Source: IMCC45349 sp047219225 (GTDB taxonomy: Bacteria; Bacteroidota; Bacteroidia; Flavobacteriales; Flavobacteriaceae). Taken from it: DNA of 64,000 bases. The stretch spans positions 1,054,001-1,118,000 of the forward strand of contig NZ_CP178208.1 in the NCBI RefSeq assembly GCF_047219225.1. Direction: 5' to 3'. The notes under the pieces were generated by a model. That model was not told the DNA's origin and searched no databases. It worked only from the letters and a program-made list of their open reading frames with translations. Shown one piece after another: positions 26,185-35,366 of the stretch (position 1 is its first letter; each line of letters starts with the position of its first letter). The translations under genes and the position numbers were made by a program.

Positions 26185-27834
26185 TTAGCTTTTATTTAGT
26201 GATTCTGCTTTTTTGAGGTTTTCTTTATAATCTTCTAAGGATCTATGATTTACTTGTTCACCTAATTCAACTGCTTTTTTATAACAATCTATAGCGCTAT
26301 CATAATCTTTATAGGTTAAATAAGCTTCACCTAAACTATCCCATACATTAGAAGAAAATGGATAACGTTTAGTGTTTTCTATAAAAAACTGTAAAGCATA
26401 ATTTGAATTATCTGAATACAAAAAGTCATAACCAAAATCATTTATTGTTGTTTCATTAGGGTTATAGGTGTTTAAAAACACAGTTTTCAAACTATCAGCA
26501 ACCTTTTGTTTACCTGCTTCTAAATGAATTTTCATTACTCCTCTCATGGTACTATTAGATGGGTTTACAGTATAACCACTATACTCTGAAAGTCTTTGAA
26601 AATAATCTTTTAAGGCTGTCATTCCTCCAGCTGCAATAAATTTTTCATACGAGCTTCTATTAGGATATCCTTTTAATTTATAGTCATCTTTAAGGTCATT
26701 AGCTCTTAAATATAATTGATGTAAAATTTCTTCAGCTTTAAGGTTATTTATATTAGCTAAATAGATGATTGTTGTACCATCATCATACATCCCAATATAG
26801 GCACTATTACCAGTAAGAGCGCCACCATGGCCATACAATCTAGCGTTAATATTTTTTTCTACGATATCGTCCCAATTTCTCACCCATCCATAGCAATGTC
26901 CTTTTTTATCTGGACTCAACATTATTTTGGTAAGTTCTGGAGAAAGCAATTTATGTGATTTTATAGCTTCACTCCAAATAAACAAATCTTCAACAGTTGA
27001 GTGCATTCCTCCTGCTGCATAAGCAGTAGATTGATCTCTAAAAGGAGCTTCCCTAATTTCTCCGCCATGTTCCGAAGTCCACCAATCTAGTCCATATACC
27101 TCACGATATGCATAACCTTTAGCTAATTCATTAGAGATATATTCATTAGAAGCAAAACCAGTGTTTTTTAACTGTAAAGGCTTAACAATTTTTTCATCTA
27201 GAAAGTCGGCAAAAGGTTTCCCCGAAACCTCCTCTATAATTGCTCCTAACACATCATACCCAAGGCTACTATAATAAAATTGTTCTCCAGGTTTAGCAAT
27301 CATATTGGTTTTCCCTATGAGTTGTACCAATTCCTTTGGTGTGTACTTTGTCTTTCTAAAATCGGATAAATTTACACCTATAGCAGGCAAAGCAAAATAA
27401 TGTGCCAATCCAGAAGTATGAGTTAATAATTGATGGATGGTAATATGATTAGCTTTTTCTTCAGGTAAATAAGGCAAATAGTATCCAATAGTATCTTGTA
27501 GTTTTAGTTTACCTTCTTCTACTAATTGCATTACTAACATTGCAGTAAATTGTTTAGTAACTGATCCTATTCCATATTTGGTATCTACTTCATTCTCTTC
27601 ATTTGTTTCTCTATTAGATAAGCCATATGCTTCTTTAAAAATGACCTCTCCCTTTTTAGCTACCAAAACAGTACCACTAAAAGGGCTCCTTATTTTTATT
27701 TTAATTCCTGGGTTTTCATAACTTTCCATTAAACCTGCTATTGTTTTAGGCTCAGGTTTTAAAACAACATAGACTCCCCAAACTATAAGTACAGAGATTA
27801 ATACTAGACATATTTTTAGGATTCGATTTTTCAT
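26185..27834 (-). CDS. Serine beta-lactamase-like hydrolase (S12 family) with TPR tail
   Basis: 549 residues. The N-terminal hydrophobic segment (about 7-25) anchors or exports the protein. The penicillin-binding fold has motif 1 SVTK (Ser91, Lys94), motif 2 YSS at 188-190 where most relatives have YxN, and motif 3 YGHGGALTG (HGG). A TPR-like pair occupies the last 80 residues (YLTYKDYDSAIDCYKKAVELGE). Such proteins are D-alanyl-peptidase or esterase relatives of unknown substrate rather than resistance enzymes. A promoter box at 27988-27995 would give an approximately 150-nt leader. Confidence 0.86.
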   Translation of the reverse strand: MKNRILKICLVLISVLIVWGVYVVLKPEPKTIAGLMESYENPGIKIKIRSPFSGTVLVAKKGEVIFKEAYGLSNRETNEENEVDTKYGIGSVTKQFTAMLVMQLVEEGKLKLQDTIGYYLPYLPEEKANHITIHQLLTHTSGLAHYFALPAIGVNLSDFRKTKYTPKELVQLIGKTNMIAKPGEQFYYSSLGYDVLGAIIEEVSGKPFADFLDEKIVKPLQLKNTGFASNEYISNELAKGYAYREVYGLDWWTSEHGGEIREAPFRDQSTAYAAGGMHSTVEDLFIWSEAIKSHKLLSPELTKIMLSPDKKGHCYGWVRNWDDIVEKNINARLYGHGGALTGNSAYIGMYDDGTTIIYLANINNLKAEEILHQLYLRANDLKDDYKLKGYPNRSSYEKFIAAGGMTALKDYFQRLSEYSGYTVNPSNSTMRGVMKIHLEAGKQKVADSLKTVFLNTYNPNETTINDFGYDFLYSDNSNYALQFFIENTKRYPFSSNVWDSLGEAYLTYKDYDSAIDCYKKAVELGEQVNHRSLEDYKENLKKAESLNKS

Positions 27835-27987
27835 AACAGTAATATTTTTGTTCGATTTTTAATTGAGACGCTAAAATATGTGAGAGGTTATAAAAACAAG
27901 TATGTCAATTACCCATCATTCTTACTTCATTTATATGTCATTACAATGCATATACCTGAATACTAGCACTATAACACAAATAAGCAA

Positions 27988-27995
27988 CAAAGGTA
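27988..27995 (-). promoter_or_regulatory. Possible promoter -7 box (TACCTTTG) of the serine hydrolase gene
   Basis: An exact box in the 183-bp gap between the XRE regulator stop and the serine hydrolase start. It overlaps a CAAAG / CTTTG dyad (27988-28002). The distance to the ATG (about 150 nt) is long. Confidence 0.35.
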
Positions 27996-28017
27996 AACTT
28001 TGTATTTTTATCTATAA

Positions 28018-28605
28018 TTAAAACAAATTGGGAACAAATGATAACACATTAGTGCTATTTTTCGATAGTTGTGAAGCTGTTTTTAGCAATATAAATATAT
28101 TAAAAACTAGAGCGACCAAATAAAAGGAACCCGAAGTATAGTGTCCTAGTCCTGCTTCACCAGATATTAAGTTTGTTAGAAAAATACTTAGTAATGCTCC
28201 AATAAAAACGGCTAAACTCCACAACAATTGAAAAGTAATTATTTTTCCTGCTATAGCATTACTTGATGATAGCTGTTTATTTCTTTTCCAAAAAAGTAAT
28301 GGAATAATCATATTTACAAATGGAAAAAACACAAAAAACATCGTATATAAATTGATCTTCTTTAAAGCTGAAATCGTTTCGTTTGAAACTTTTTTTTCAA
28401 CATCATGGCATACTAATTCGGTTAATTCTATTTGCAGAGCTTCTGCTAAAACTTTTAGAGTAAAAGCTCTCGGCTTAACAGTTCCTTTTTCTATTCGTTG
28501 AATAGTACTTAATGAAACATTCGATTTTTCAGCTAAAGCTTCCTGAGATAAACCTAAGTGCTTTCGAGCATTAATAATTTTTTTAGCTAAAATTAAATTT
28601 TCCAT
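28018..28605 (-). CDS. XRE-type HTH regulator fused to a membrane domain
   Basis: 195 residues. An XRE/HTH_3 DNA-binding domain covers about 6-62 (LGLSQEALAEKSNVSLSTIQRIEKG). From about 85 onward there are three or four membrane helices with spacing typical of DUF4870-like domains (MFFVFFPFVNMIIPLLFWKR, LLWSLAVFIGALLSIF, YLVALVFNIFILL). A DNA-binding domain tethered to the membrane suggests a regulator that responds to a membrane signal. Targets are unknown; the serine hydrolase gene downstream on the same strand is the nearest candidate. Confidence 0.85.
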   Translation of the reverse strand: MENLILAKKIINARKHLGLSQEALAEKSNVSLSTIQRIEKGTVKPRAFTLKVLAEALQIELTELVCHDVEKKVSNETISALKKINLYTMFFVFFPFVNMIIPLLFWKRNKQLSSSNAIAGKIITFQLLWSLAVFIGALLSIFLTNLISGEAGLGHYTSGSFYLVALVFNIFILLKTASQLSKNSTNVLSFVPNLF

Positions 28606-28670
28606 AAACCAATTGTTGTTATCAAGGCTTTTAATACTATTCTTTAATTTGGTAATATTAATAAAAAAAC

Positions 28671-28701
28671 AAAAACCCTAAGTGAAATCACTTAGGGTTT
28701 T
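28671..28701 (-). terminator. Terminator of the sdhCAB operon
   Basis: The 13-bp arms AAACCCTAAGTGA / TCACTTAGGGTTT (28673-28685 / 28688-28700) are followed on the minus strand by a T-rich tract. It lies 21 nt past the sdhB stop. Confidence 0.9.
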
Positions 28702-28721
28702 ACTAATCGTATAAAAATAAC

Positions 28722-29480
28722 TTATTTTAAGCTAGCTTTTATTAATTCTCTATTCATACGAGCAATATTATCTAATGAAATGCCTTTTGGACATTCAACT
28801 TCACATGCTCCAGTGTTAGTACAGTTACCAAATCCTTCTAAATCCATTTGTGCCACCATGTTTTGAACACGATCTGCAGCCTCAACTTGTCCTTGCGGTA
28901 ATAAAGCATATTGTGATACTTTTGCTCCAACAAATAACATAGCAGAAGAGTTTTTACAAGTTGCCACACAAGCACCACAACCAATACAAGTTGCAGCATC
29001 CATAGCCTCGTCTGCAGCATGCTTAGAAATTGGTAATGCATTAGCATCTTGTGTATTTCCTGAAGTATTTACAGAAATAAATCCTCCTGCTTGTTGGATA
29101 CGCTCAAATGCTGTTCTATCTACAACTAAATCCTTTATTACTGGAAAAGCAGCAGCTCTCCAAGGTTCAATTGTTATAGTATCACCATCATTAAACATTC
29201 GCATATGTAACTGACACGTTGTAATACCTCTGTCTGGTCCATGTGCCTCTCCATTAATATATAATGAACACATACCGCAAATACCTTCACGACAATCATG
29301 GTCAAAAGCTACAGGTTCTTCACCAGAGGCAATTAATTGTTCATTCAAAACATCCATCATTTCTAAGAAAGACATATGTTCTGAAATATCATTCACTTTA
29401 TAGTCGACCATACGACCCTTGTCATTCGCGCCTTTTTGACGCCAAATCTTCAGTGTTAAATTCATTCCTTTTCCTGACAT
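28722..29480 (-). CDS. sdhB: Succinate dehydrogenase/fumarate reductase iron-sulfur subunit
   Basis: 252 residues. The N-terminal ferredoxin domain binds the [2Fe-2S] cluster (CREGICGMCSLY and a further Cys in TTCQLH). The C-terminal domain carries CIGCGACVATCKN and CTNTGACEVECPKGI for the [4Fe-4S] and [3Fe-4S] clusters. It transfers electrons from the FAD subunit to the quinone in the inner membrane (complex II). It is the last gene of sdhCAB, 7 nt after sdhA, and is closed by a terminator. The first residues MSGKGMNLTLKIW allow an alternative Met5 start. Confidence 0.95.
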   Translation of the reverse strand: MSGKGMNLTLKIWRQKGANDKGRMVDYKVNDISEHMSFLEMMDVLNEQLIASGEEPVAFDHDCREGICGMCSLYINGEAHGPDRGITTCQLHMRMFNDGDTITIEPWRAAAFPVIKDLVVDRTAFERIQQAGGFISVNTSGNTQDANALPISKHAADEAMDAATCIGCGACVATCKNSSAMLFVGAKVSQYALLPQGQVEAADRVQNMVAQMDLEGFGNCTNTGACEVECPKGISLDNIARMNRELIKASLK

Positions 29481-29487
29481 ATCTTTC

Positions 29488-31500
29488 TTATTTATATGAA
29501 CGTTGTTTTAATTCTATATCTTTAAATTCTAACTCTTCCTTATGCAATACTGCATCAGCTGGTTCGCCTTTATACTCCCATGCTGCAACAAATGCAAAGT
29601 CCTTATCGTTACGTTTTGCTTCACCTTTTTGCTCTCCACTTTCTTCAACAGATTCTTCTCTAAAATGTCCACCACAAGATTCAGCTCTCATTAAAGCATC
29701 TTTTGCGAATAACTCCCCTAGTTCTAAGAAATCTGCTACACGTCCAGCTTTTTCTAATTCAGGATTCATTTCGTTAGCATCACCTGGAACTTTAACATCT
29801 TTCCAGAATTCCTCACGAATTTGTTTGATTTCAGCCATAGCTTCTTTCAATCCTTTTTCGTTACGAGCCATTCCTACTTTATCCCACATTACTTTTCCTA
29901 AACGCTTGTGGAAATGATCAACAGATTTCGTTCCGTTGTTATTCATAAAGAAATCGATACGCTCCTTAACTTCTTTTTCAGCTTTTTCAAACTCTGGCGT
30001 ATCTGTTGAAATTGGTCCTGTTCTAATATCATCAGATAAGTAATCTCCAATTGTATATGGTAATACAAAATAACCATCAGCTAAACCTTGCATTAATGCA
30101 GAAGCACCTAAACGGTTAGCACCATGATCTGAGAAGTTAGCCTCACCAATACAATACAAACCAGGAACAGTTGTCATTAAGTTATAATCAACCCAAACAC
30201 CACCCATTGTATAGTGTGTTGCTGGATAAATCATCATTGGCGTTTTGTATGGATTCTCATCTACAATTTTCTCATACATTTGGAATAAGTTTCCATATTT
30301 AGCCTCAACAATCTTTTGTCCTAATTCGTAAATCTTAGCATCAGAAGGGTTATCAATACCATTAATTTTTGCTTGTTCTTTACCATAACGTGTAATTGCA
30401 GAAGCAAAGTCTAAGTATACCGCTTCACCAGTTGCATTTACACCATAACCAGCATCACAACGCTCTTTTGCTGCACGAGATGCAACATCACGAGGTACTA
30501 AGTTACCAAATGCTGGATAACGACGCTCTAAATAATAATCTCTTTCGTCTTCAGACAAATCGGTTGGTTTTTTACGACCTTCACGAATTGCCATTACATC
30601 GTCCATATTTTTAGGCACCCAAATACGTCCATCATTACGTAATGACTCTGACATCAATGTTAATTTTGATTGGTAGTCACCAGAACGCGGAATACATGTT
30701 GGGTGAATTTGTGTATAACAAGGATTAGCAAAATACGCTCCCTTTTTATGAATTTTCCAAGCAGCAGTAGCATTAGAACCCATAGCATTAGTAGATAAGA
30801 AATATACATTTCCATAACCTCCAGAAGCTATTACTACAGCATGAGCTGAATGACGCTCAACTTCACCTGTAATTAAGTTTCTTGTAATAATTCCTCTTGC
30901 TTTACCATCAACAACAACTACATCTAGCATTTCGTGACGGTTATACATTTCAATTTTACCACGTGCTATTTGACGGTTCATTGCCGAATAAGCACCTAAT
31001 AATAATTGCTGACCTGTTTGTCCTTTAGCGTAGAACGTACGAGATACTAATACACCTCCAAAAGAACGGTTATCTAATAGTCCTCCATAATCACGTGCAA
31101 AAGGAACACCTTGTGCAACACATTGGTCAATAATATTTGCAGATACCTCAGCAAGACGATATACATTGGCTTCACGCGAACGATAATCTCCTCCTTTTAC
31201 AGTATCGTAGAATAATCTATATGTTGAATCACCATCTCCTTGGTAATTCTTAGCTGCATTAATACCTCCTTGTGCTGCAATAGAGTGCGCACGACGTGGA
31301 GAATCTTGATATGCAAATGCTTTTACGTTATATCCTAACTCAGCTAAGGTAGCAGCGGCAGAACCTCCTGCAAGTCCAGTTCCAACAACAATAACATCAA
31401 TAAGACGCTTGTTTGCTGGATTTACTAAGTCAATTTTATCTTTATAGGTTGTCCATTTATCTTTAATTGGACCCTTTGGTACTCTTGAATCTAAAGTCAT
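29488..31500 (-). CDS. sdhA: Succinate dehydrogenase/fumarate reductase flavoprotein subunit
   Basis: 670 residues, the length typical of the B-type (diheme, Bacteroidetes/epsilonproteobacterial/Bacillus-like) complex II. Visible: FAD-binding VVGTGLAGGSAAATLAELG, the flavin-linking His in RRAHSIAAQGGINAAKNYQGDGDS, and substrate-site elements HPTCIPRSGDY and NRLGASALMQGLADG. It oxidises succinate to fumarate in the TCA cycle, in the cytoplasm against the membrane. It is preceded by sdhC (12 nt) and followed by sdhB (7 nt). Confidence 0.97.
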   Translation of the reverse strand: MTLDSRVPKGPIKDKWTTYKDKIDLVNPANKRLIDVIVVGTGLAGGSAAATLAELGYNVKAFAYQDSPRRAHSIAAQGGINAAKNYQGDGDSTYRLFYDTVKGGDYRSREANVYRLAEVSANIIDQCVAQGVPFARDYGGLLDNRSFGGVLVSRTFYAKGQTGQQLLLGAYSAMNRQIARGKIEMYNRHEMLDVVVVDGKARGIITRNLITGEVERHSAHAVVIASGGYGNVYFLSTNAMGSNATAAWKIHKKGAYFANPCYTQIHPTCIPRSGDYQSKLTLMSESLRNDGRIWVPKNMDDVMAIREGRKKPTDLSEDERDYYLERRYPAFGNLVPRDVASRAAKERCDAGYGVNATGEAVYLDFASAITRYGKEQAKINGIDNPSDAKIYELGQKIVEAKYGNLFQMYEKIVDENPYKTPMMIYPATHYTMGGVWVDYNLMTTVPGLYCIGEANFSDHGANRLGASALMQGLADGYFVLPYTIGDYLSDDIRTGPISTDTPEFEKAEKEVKERIDFFMNNNGTKSVDHFHKRLGKVMWDKVGMARNEKGLKEAMAEIKQIREEFWKDVKVPGDANEMNPELEKAGRVADFLELGELFAKDALMRAESCGGHFREESVEESGEQKGEAKRNDKDFAFVAAWEYKGEPADAVLHKEELEFKDIELKQRSYK

Positions 31501-31512
31501 AATAATTTAAGA

Positions 31513-32172
31513 TTAATGGTTAAAATGGTGGTATAATGCAATAACTACATACCCTAAAGGAACTGCAATTGCATATACTTTTCCAAAAGTTTGTAATGCT
31601 TTTTTACGTCCTGCTGTAGAACCCATTGATTGGAATGCAGATGTAAAACCATGTAATAAATGTAATGCTAAAAACACAAAGGCTAAACAGTAAACACCTA
31701 CTCTTATTGGGTTTTCAAACATGTGTACTACATGCGCATAAAAGTCTTTACCTACCTGACTTTTACCTTCAACATATTTTTCAACAATTTCTGGAACCCA
31801 AAAATCATTAAAATGGAAAACCATAAATAGTAAAATAATAGCGCCTGTATAAATCATATTACGACTTACCCAAGACGAGTTTGCAGCACCATTATTTTTA
31901 GCATATTTTACACCTTGTGCTTTTTTGTTTTGTATTTCTAAAATAAATCCCATTACTAAATGGTAGATAATTCCAAAAAGTAACAGTGGTTGTAAACCAT
32001 ATTGTACTAAAGGATTATTTCCCATAAAATAAGACACTTCGTTAAACATATCTGGGCTAATCACAGATAAAAAGTTTATTAGAAGATGTTGTAATAAGAA
32101 AAACATGAGGAAGAATGCCGATAACGCCATGGCTATCTTTCTTCCAATCGAAGATTTAAAAAATCCGCTCAT
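31513..32172 (-). CDS. sdhC: Succinate dehydrogenase cytochrome b subunit
   Basis: 219 residues with five membrane helices, as in single-subunit diheme b558-type anchors. Candidate heme ligands are His in LLQHLLINFL, HLVMGFILE, MVFHFNDFW, HVVHMF and LALHLLHGFTSAFQSMG. It anchors SdhAB and passes electrons to menaquinone. It is first in the operon, with an exact promoter box 27 nt upstream of its ATG. Confidence 0.93.
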   Translation of the reverse strand: MSGFFKSSIGRKIAMALSAFFLMFFLLQHLLINFLSVISPDMFNEVSYFMGNNPLVQYGLQPLLLFGIIYHLVMGFILEIQNKKAQGVKYAKNNGAANSSWVSRNMIYTGAIILLFMVFHFNDFWVPEIVEKYVEGKSQVGKDFYAHVVHMFENPIRVGVYCLAFVFLALHLLHGFTSAFQSMGSTAGRKKALQTFGKVYAIAVPLGYVVIALYHHFNH

Positions 32173-32199
32173 TTGTTTGAAGTTATTTATAAGTTCTTA

Positions 32200-32207
32200 C
32201 AAATGTA
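32200..32207 (-). promoter_or_regulatory. Promoter -7 box (TACATTTG) of sdhCAB
   Basis: An exact TAnnTTTG on the minus strand, 27 nt before the sdhC ATG; it implies a leader of about 24 nt. Confidence 0.55.
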
Positions 32208-32300
32208 CTTCAGCATGAGGTTCTAGGCAAATATCAATTGTCTTGATTTTATTATTTAGAATGATTTTAATTAAATAATTACAAAAGCAAGTGTTATTAA

Positions 32301-32345
32301 AAAATAAAAGGAAAACTATTTGGCTCAAAACTATAGTTTTCCTTT
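32301..32345 (-). terminator. Terminator of the BNR-repeat protein gene
   Basis: The 13-bp arms AAAGGAAAACTAT / ATAGTTTTCCTTT (32307-32319 / 32333-32345) have a 13-nt loop; on the minus strand the hairpin runs into a T-rich stretch. It isolates the gene from sdhC downstream. Confidence 0.8.
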
Positions 32346-32371
32346 ATTAACATTTACTTAAACTAACTCTT

Positions 32372-35212
32372 TTATTTTATGATGAGCTGTGTACTTTGAC
32401 TACCTATTTTAACTAGATAAGTTCCCTTTGGCAGATAATATTTTCCGTTTTGTTTTTTAGAAATTTGCACCTTACTATCCTCTTTTTCAAGTGCTTTTTT
32501 TCCAGCTTCCGTAATTGTTAAATCATAAGCAGCATAATTAAAGCCTTCAAAAGCATTAACAGCAATTGAATTTAAGAGCGCTCCTCCTTGAGAAATAATA
32601 TTTACACCTTGAGTAGCTGATGCTTGCGAGTAAAATCCAATACTTGTTGTAGGCTCATATTTTGGAGACCATTGACTCCAAGAATTTCCCCAACGTCTAG
32701 AAGCTCTAATTGGCTCTGTTTCAAAAATTGTTATGGCATTAGTACTAGAAGTAGCATTTTGTTGTAATGCAGTAATATTTGCTTTATAAATGCTTCTACC
32801 ATGAGTTCCCAATAACAAATGGCCAGCTTCTTCTTGAATAACTAAATCATGAAAAGCTACATTAGGTAACCCTTTACTAAACAGTTCCCAAGATTTACCT
32901 TTATTGAATGATACGTATGCACCATTATCGGATCCTAAGTACAATACATCTTCATTTTTTGGATCTTCTTTAATGACATTAACAGGTGACATTGGAATAT
33001 TGCTATTAATAGCATTCCATGTTTGTCCATAATCATCACTTACGTAAACATAAGCTTTAAAATCGTCAAAACGATAACCGTTTAGTGTAGCATATACACG
33101 TCCTTTTTTATGCTGAGAAGCAATAATTCTACTTACCCAAAGATTTTGAGGTAATGTATTAGAAATTCTTGACCAAGTATTTCCTCCATTTTTAGAGACA
33201 TGAATATAACCATCATCACTTCCTACATAAATTAATCCGAATTGAAATGGCGATTCACTAATTGAAGTAATAGTTCCATAGGCAACATTCCCCTTTTTTC
33301 CTCCTTGAGTTAAGTCGTCACTAATAGCTTCCCAATCATCTCCTTGATTCATAGAACGCATTAATTTATTACCTCCAAAATAAACGATATCTTGGTTATG
33401 AGGTGATAATAAGATAGGAGTTTGCCAATTAAAACGATATGGACTTTCGCCTAATTCGTGTTTTATATTAAACTGTTTATACTCATCAGTAGCTCTATTA
33501 ATTCTAAAATAATTTCCAAATTGGTAACCTGTATACACAATACTAGCATCTCTATTATCAATCGCTATTTGCATACCATCGCCACCCATTATTGATTCCC
33601 AAGGATATTGACCTTCACCATGCCATCTTCTATCTTCCGAAGCGTTATGTGGCCCAACCCAAACACCATTATCTTGCAAACCTCCATAAACATTATATGG
33701 CGATTCATTATCTACATTTATGGCATAAAATTGTCCAACAGAAGGTGAATTATTCTTAATCCAACTTTCACCATCATCATAAGTAATATTAACTCCTCCA
33801 TCATTACCATTAATTAAATGATTAGGATTTTTTGGGTTAATCCAAAGTGCATGATGGTCGGCATGTACATTTTGCATATCCATCATTTTAAAACTTTTTC
33901 CGCCATCTTTAGATTTTATAATTGGTACTCCATAAATGTATATATGATCTACATTTTGTGGTGACACATAAATATGTCCAAAATAATAACCATAACTATA
34001 GTAAAGTCCATCTAAATAATCGTCGTGAGTTTTATCCCAACTCTTTCCTCCATCTGTACTTTTATAAACCTCGGCTCCAATAACAGGTGTATCAAACAAC
34101 ATAGAATTAGCATCTTCAAGGTAACGTGCCAAATCTATTGGTTTTACATTTCCGTTTCTTACCATTGATTTTACATTAGCTGCACGATATTTTTCTTGAA
34201 AACCATTCATTTTCAAATAAGAATTAAGCTTTTTATCATCTAACTTTAAAAAAGCATCTACGCTCATTGTTTTAAAATCCTCTTTTGTTAATCCATCATC
34301 TTTTCCTCTCTTATCTTCAGAAGGTCTTCTAAATTGACTATCATGAATTGCATAAATGGTATTTTCGTCAAACATTGCTAATCCTATTCTTCCTGTACCT
34401 ATTCCAGTTGGAAAACCACTTTTTTCAGTAGATACTTTAGTCCATGTATTTCCAGCATCAGTACTTTTATAAATCCCTGAATTATTCCCACTTCCATCAA
34501 AATTCCAAGCTTTTCTATCTTTTGTCCAAGAGGACGCAAACATTACATTAAAATTATTGGGAGCATGCTGTAAATCTATAACTCCACTTACATCGTCAAC
34601 AAATAGTGTTTGCGACCATGTTTTACCTCCATCTGTAGTTTTATACACTCCTCTTTCATTATTCGAAGAATATAAATGTCCAGTAACACCAACTACTACT
34701 TCATTTGGATTGTTAGGGTTAATTAAAATTCGACCAATATGATGCGAGTCCATCAATCCAACATTTTCCCATGTTTCACCATTATTGTTAGATTTTAAAA
34801 GACCAATTCCCGCATAAGAAGAACGCGAAGCATTATTTTCGCCAGTTCCAACCCAAATCGTTCTATTTTGCCAATTCACAGCAATATCTCCTACATTTTG
34901 GGTATCAGAATTATCTAAAATTGGATTAAAAGTTGTTCCATTATTAGTAGTATGCCACACACCTCCTGATGCATAAGCCACATAAAACTCAATAGGATTA
35001 TCTGGATTAACAGCTAAATCTACTACACGACCACTCATAACTGTTGGTCCAATATTTTCAAAAGCAACATTTTTTACTAAAGACGATTTAGCCATCTTTT
35101 GTTTTTGTTCTAGAGCTGTTTTTATGTCACTCGCAGCAGTTGGAGATTGTTGTGCATATGCTGAATAACTAAATAAAAATACAAGGCTTAATAATTGAAT
35201 TAAAGATTTCAT
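32372..35212 (-). CDS. Secreted sortilin/BNR-repeat beta-propeller protein
   Basis: 946 residues with signal peptide (MKSLIQLLSLVFLFSYSAYA). Many BNR/Asp-box repeats are visible: TTNNGTTFNP, SNNNGETWENV, TTDGGKTWS, STDAGNTWTKV, STDGGKSWDK, SKDGGKSFK, SKNGGNTWSRI, SDDYGQTWNA and FNKGKSWELF, consistent with tandem beta-propellers of the VPS10/sortilin type. A C-terminal beta domain ends in YLPKGTYLVKIGSQSTQLIIK, which resembles a T9SS-like sorting end but is not a convincing type A motif. Proteins of this type are often called glycosyl hydrolases, without catalytic evidence; a structural or binding role is as likely. Monocistronic. Confidence 0.85.
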   Translation of the reverse strand: MKSLIQLLSLVFLFSYSAYAQQSPTAASDIKTALEQKQKMAKSSLVKNVAFENIGPTVMSGRVVDLAVNPDNPIEFYVAYASGGVWHTTNNGTTFNPILDNSDTQNVGDIAVNWQNRTIWVGTGENNASRSSYAGIGLLKSNNNGETWENVGLMDSHHIGRILINPNNPNEVVVGVTGHLYSSNNERGVYKTTDGGKTWSQTLFVDDVSGVIDLQHAPNNFNVMFASSWTKDRKAWNFDGSGNNSGIYKSTDAGNTWTKVSTEKSGFPTGIGTGRIGLAMFDENTIYAIHDSQFRRPSEDKRGKDDGLTKEDFKTMSVDAFLKLDDKKLNSYLKMNGFQEKYRAANVKSMVRNGNVKPIDLARYLEDANSMLFDTPVIGAEVYKSTDGGKSWDKTHDDYLDGLYYSYGYYFGHIYVSPQNVDHIYIYGVPIIKSKDGGKSFKMMDMQNVHADHHALWINPKNPNHLINGNDGGVNITYDDGESWIKNNSPSVGQFYAINVDNESPYNVYGGLQDNGVWVGPHNASEDRRWHGEGQYPWESIMGGDGMQIAIDNRDASIVYTGYQFGNYFRINRATDEYKQFNIKHELGESPYRFNWQTPILLSPHNQDIVYFGGNKLMRSMNQGDDWEAISDDLTQGGKKGNVAYGTITSISESPFQFGLIYVGSDDGYIHVSKNGGNTWSRISNTLPQNLWVSRIIASQHKKGRVYATLNGYRFDDFKAYVYVSDDYGQTWNAINSNIPMSPVNVIKEDPKNEDVLYLGSDNGAYVSFNKGKSWELFSKGLPNVAFHDLVIQEEAGHLLLGTHGRSIYKANITALQQNATSSTNAITIFETEPIRASRRWGNSWSQWSPKYEPTTSIGFYSQASATQGVNIISQGGALLNSIAVNAFEGFNYAAYDLTITEAGKKALEKEDSKVQISKKQNGKYYLPKGTYLVKIGSQSTQLIIK

Positions 35213-35321
35213 TTTGGTTGATTGTTTTTAATAATTAATGAAATTACTCAAATCTTAACAAACGGTCAAAATCCTTACGAATTAATATGCTAAAATTTAA
35301 CAATGTTAGATATAAAATCTC

Positions 35322-35329
35322 TAATTTTG
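35322..35329 (+). promoter_or_regulatory. Promoter -7 box (TAATTTTG) of the Xaa-Pro aminopeptidase gene
   Basis: An exact box 37 nt before the ATG at 35367. Confidence 0.45.
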
Positions 35330-35366
35330 AGAAAACAATTCTTCATAACTTAGAAATACTAAAATC

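Noticed and set aside
26185..27834. Serine hydrolase as a class C beta-lactamase (resistance gene)
   Set aside because: The YxN motif is YSS and the protein carries a C-terminal TPR; it fits the broad S12 hydrolase family better than true AmpC.
29264..29917. A 217-codon open frame on the plus strand across sdhB/sdhA
   Set aside because: It runs antisense to two well-conserved genes with complete motifs; its protein is low-complexity Ser/Leu/His without domains.
32372..35212. BNR-repeat protein as a sialidase or other glycosidase
   Set aside because: Asp-box repeats are present but no catalytic Arg triad or other glycosidase residues could be identified.
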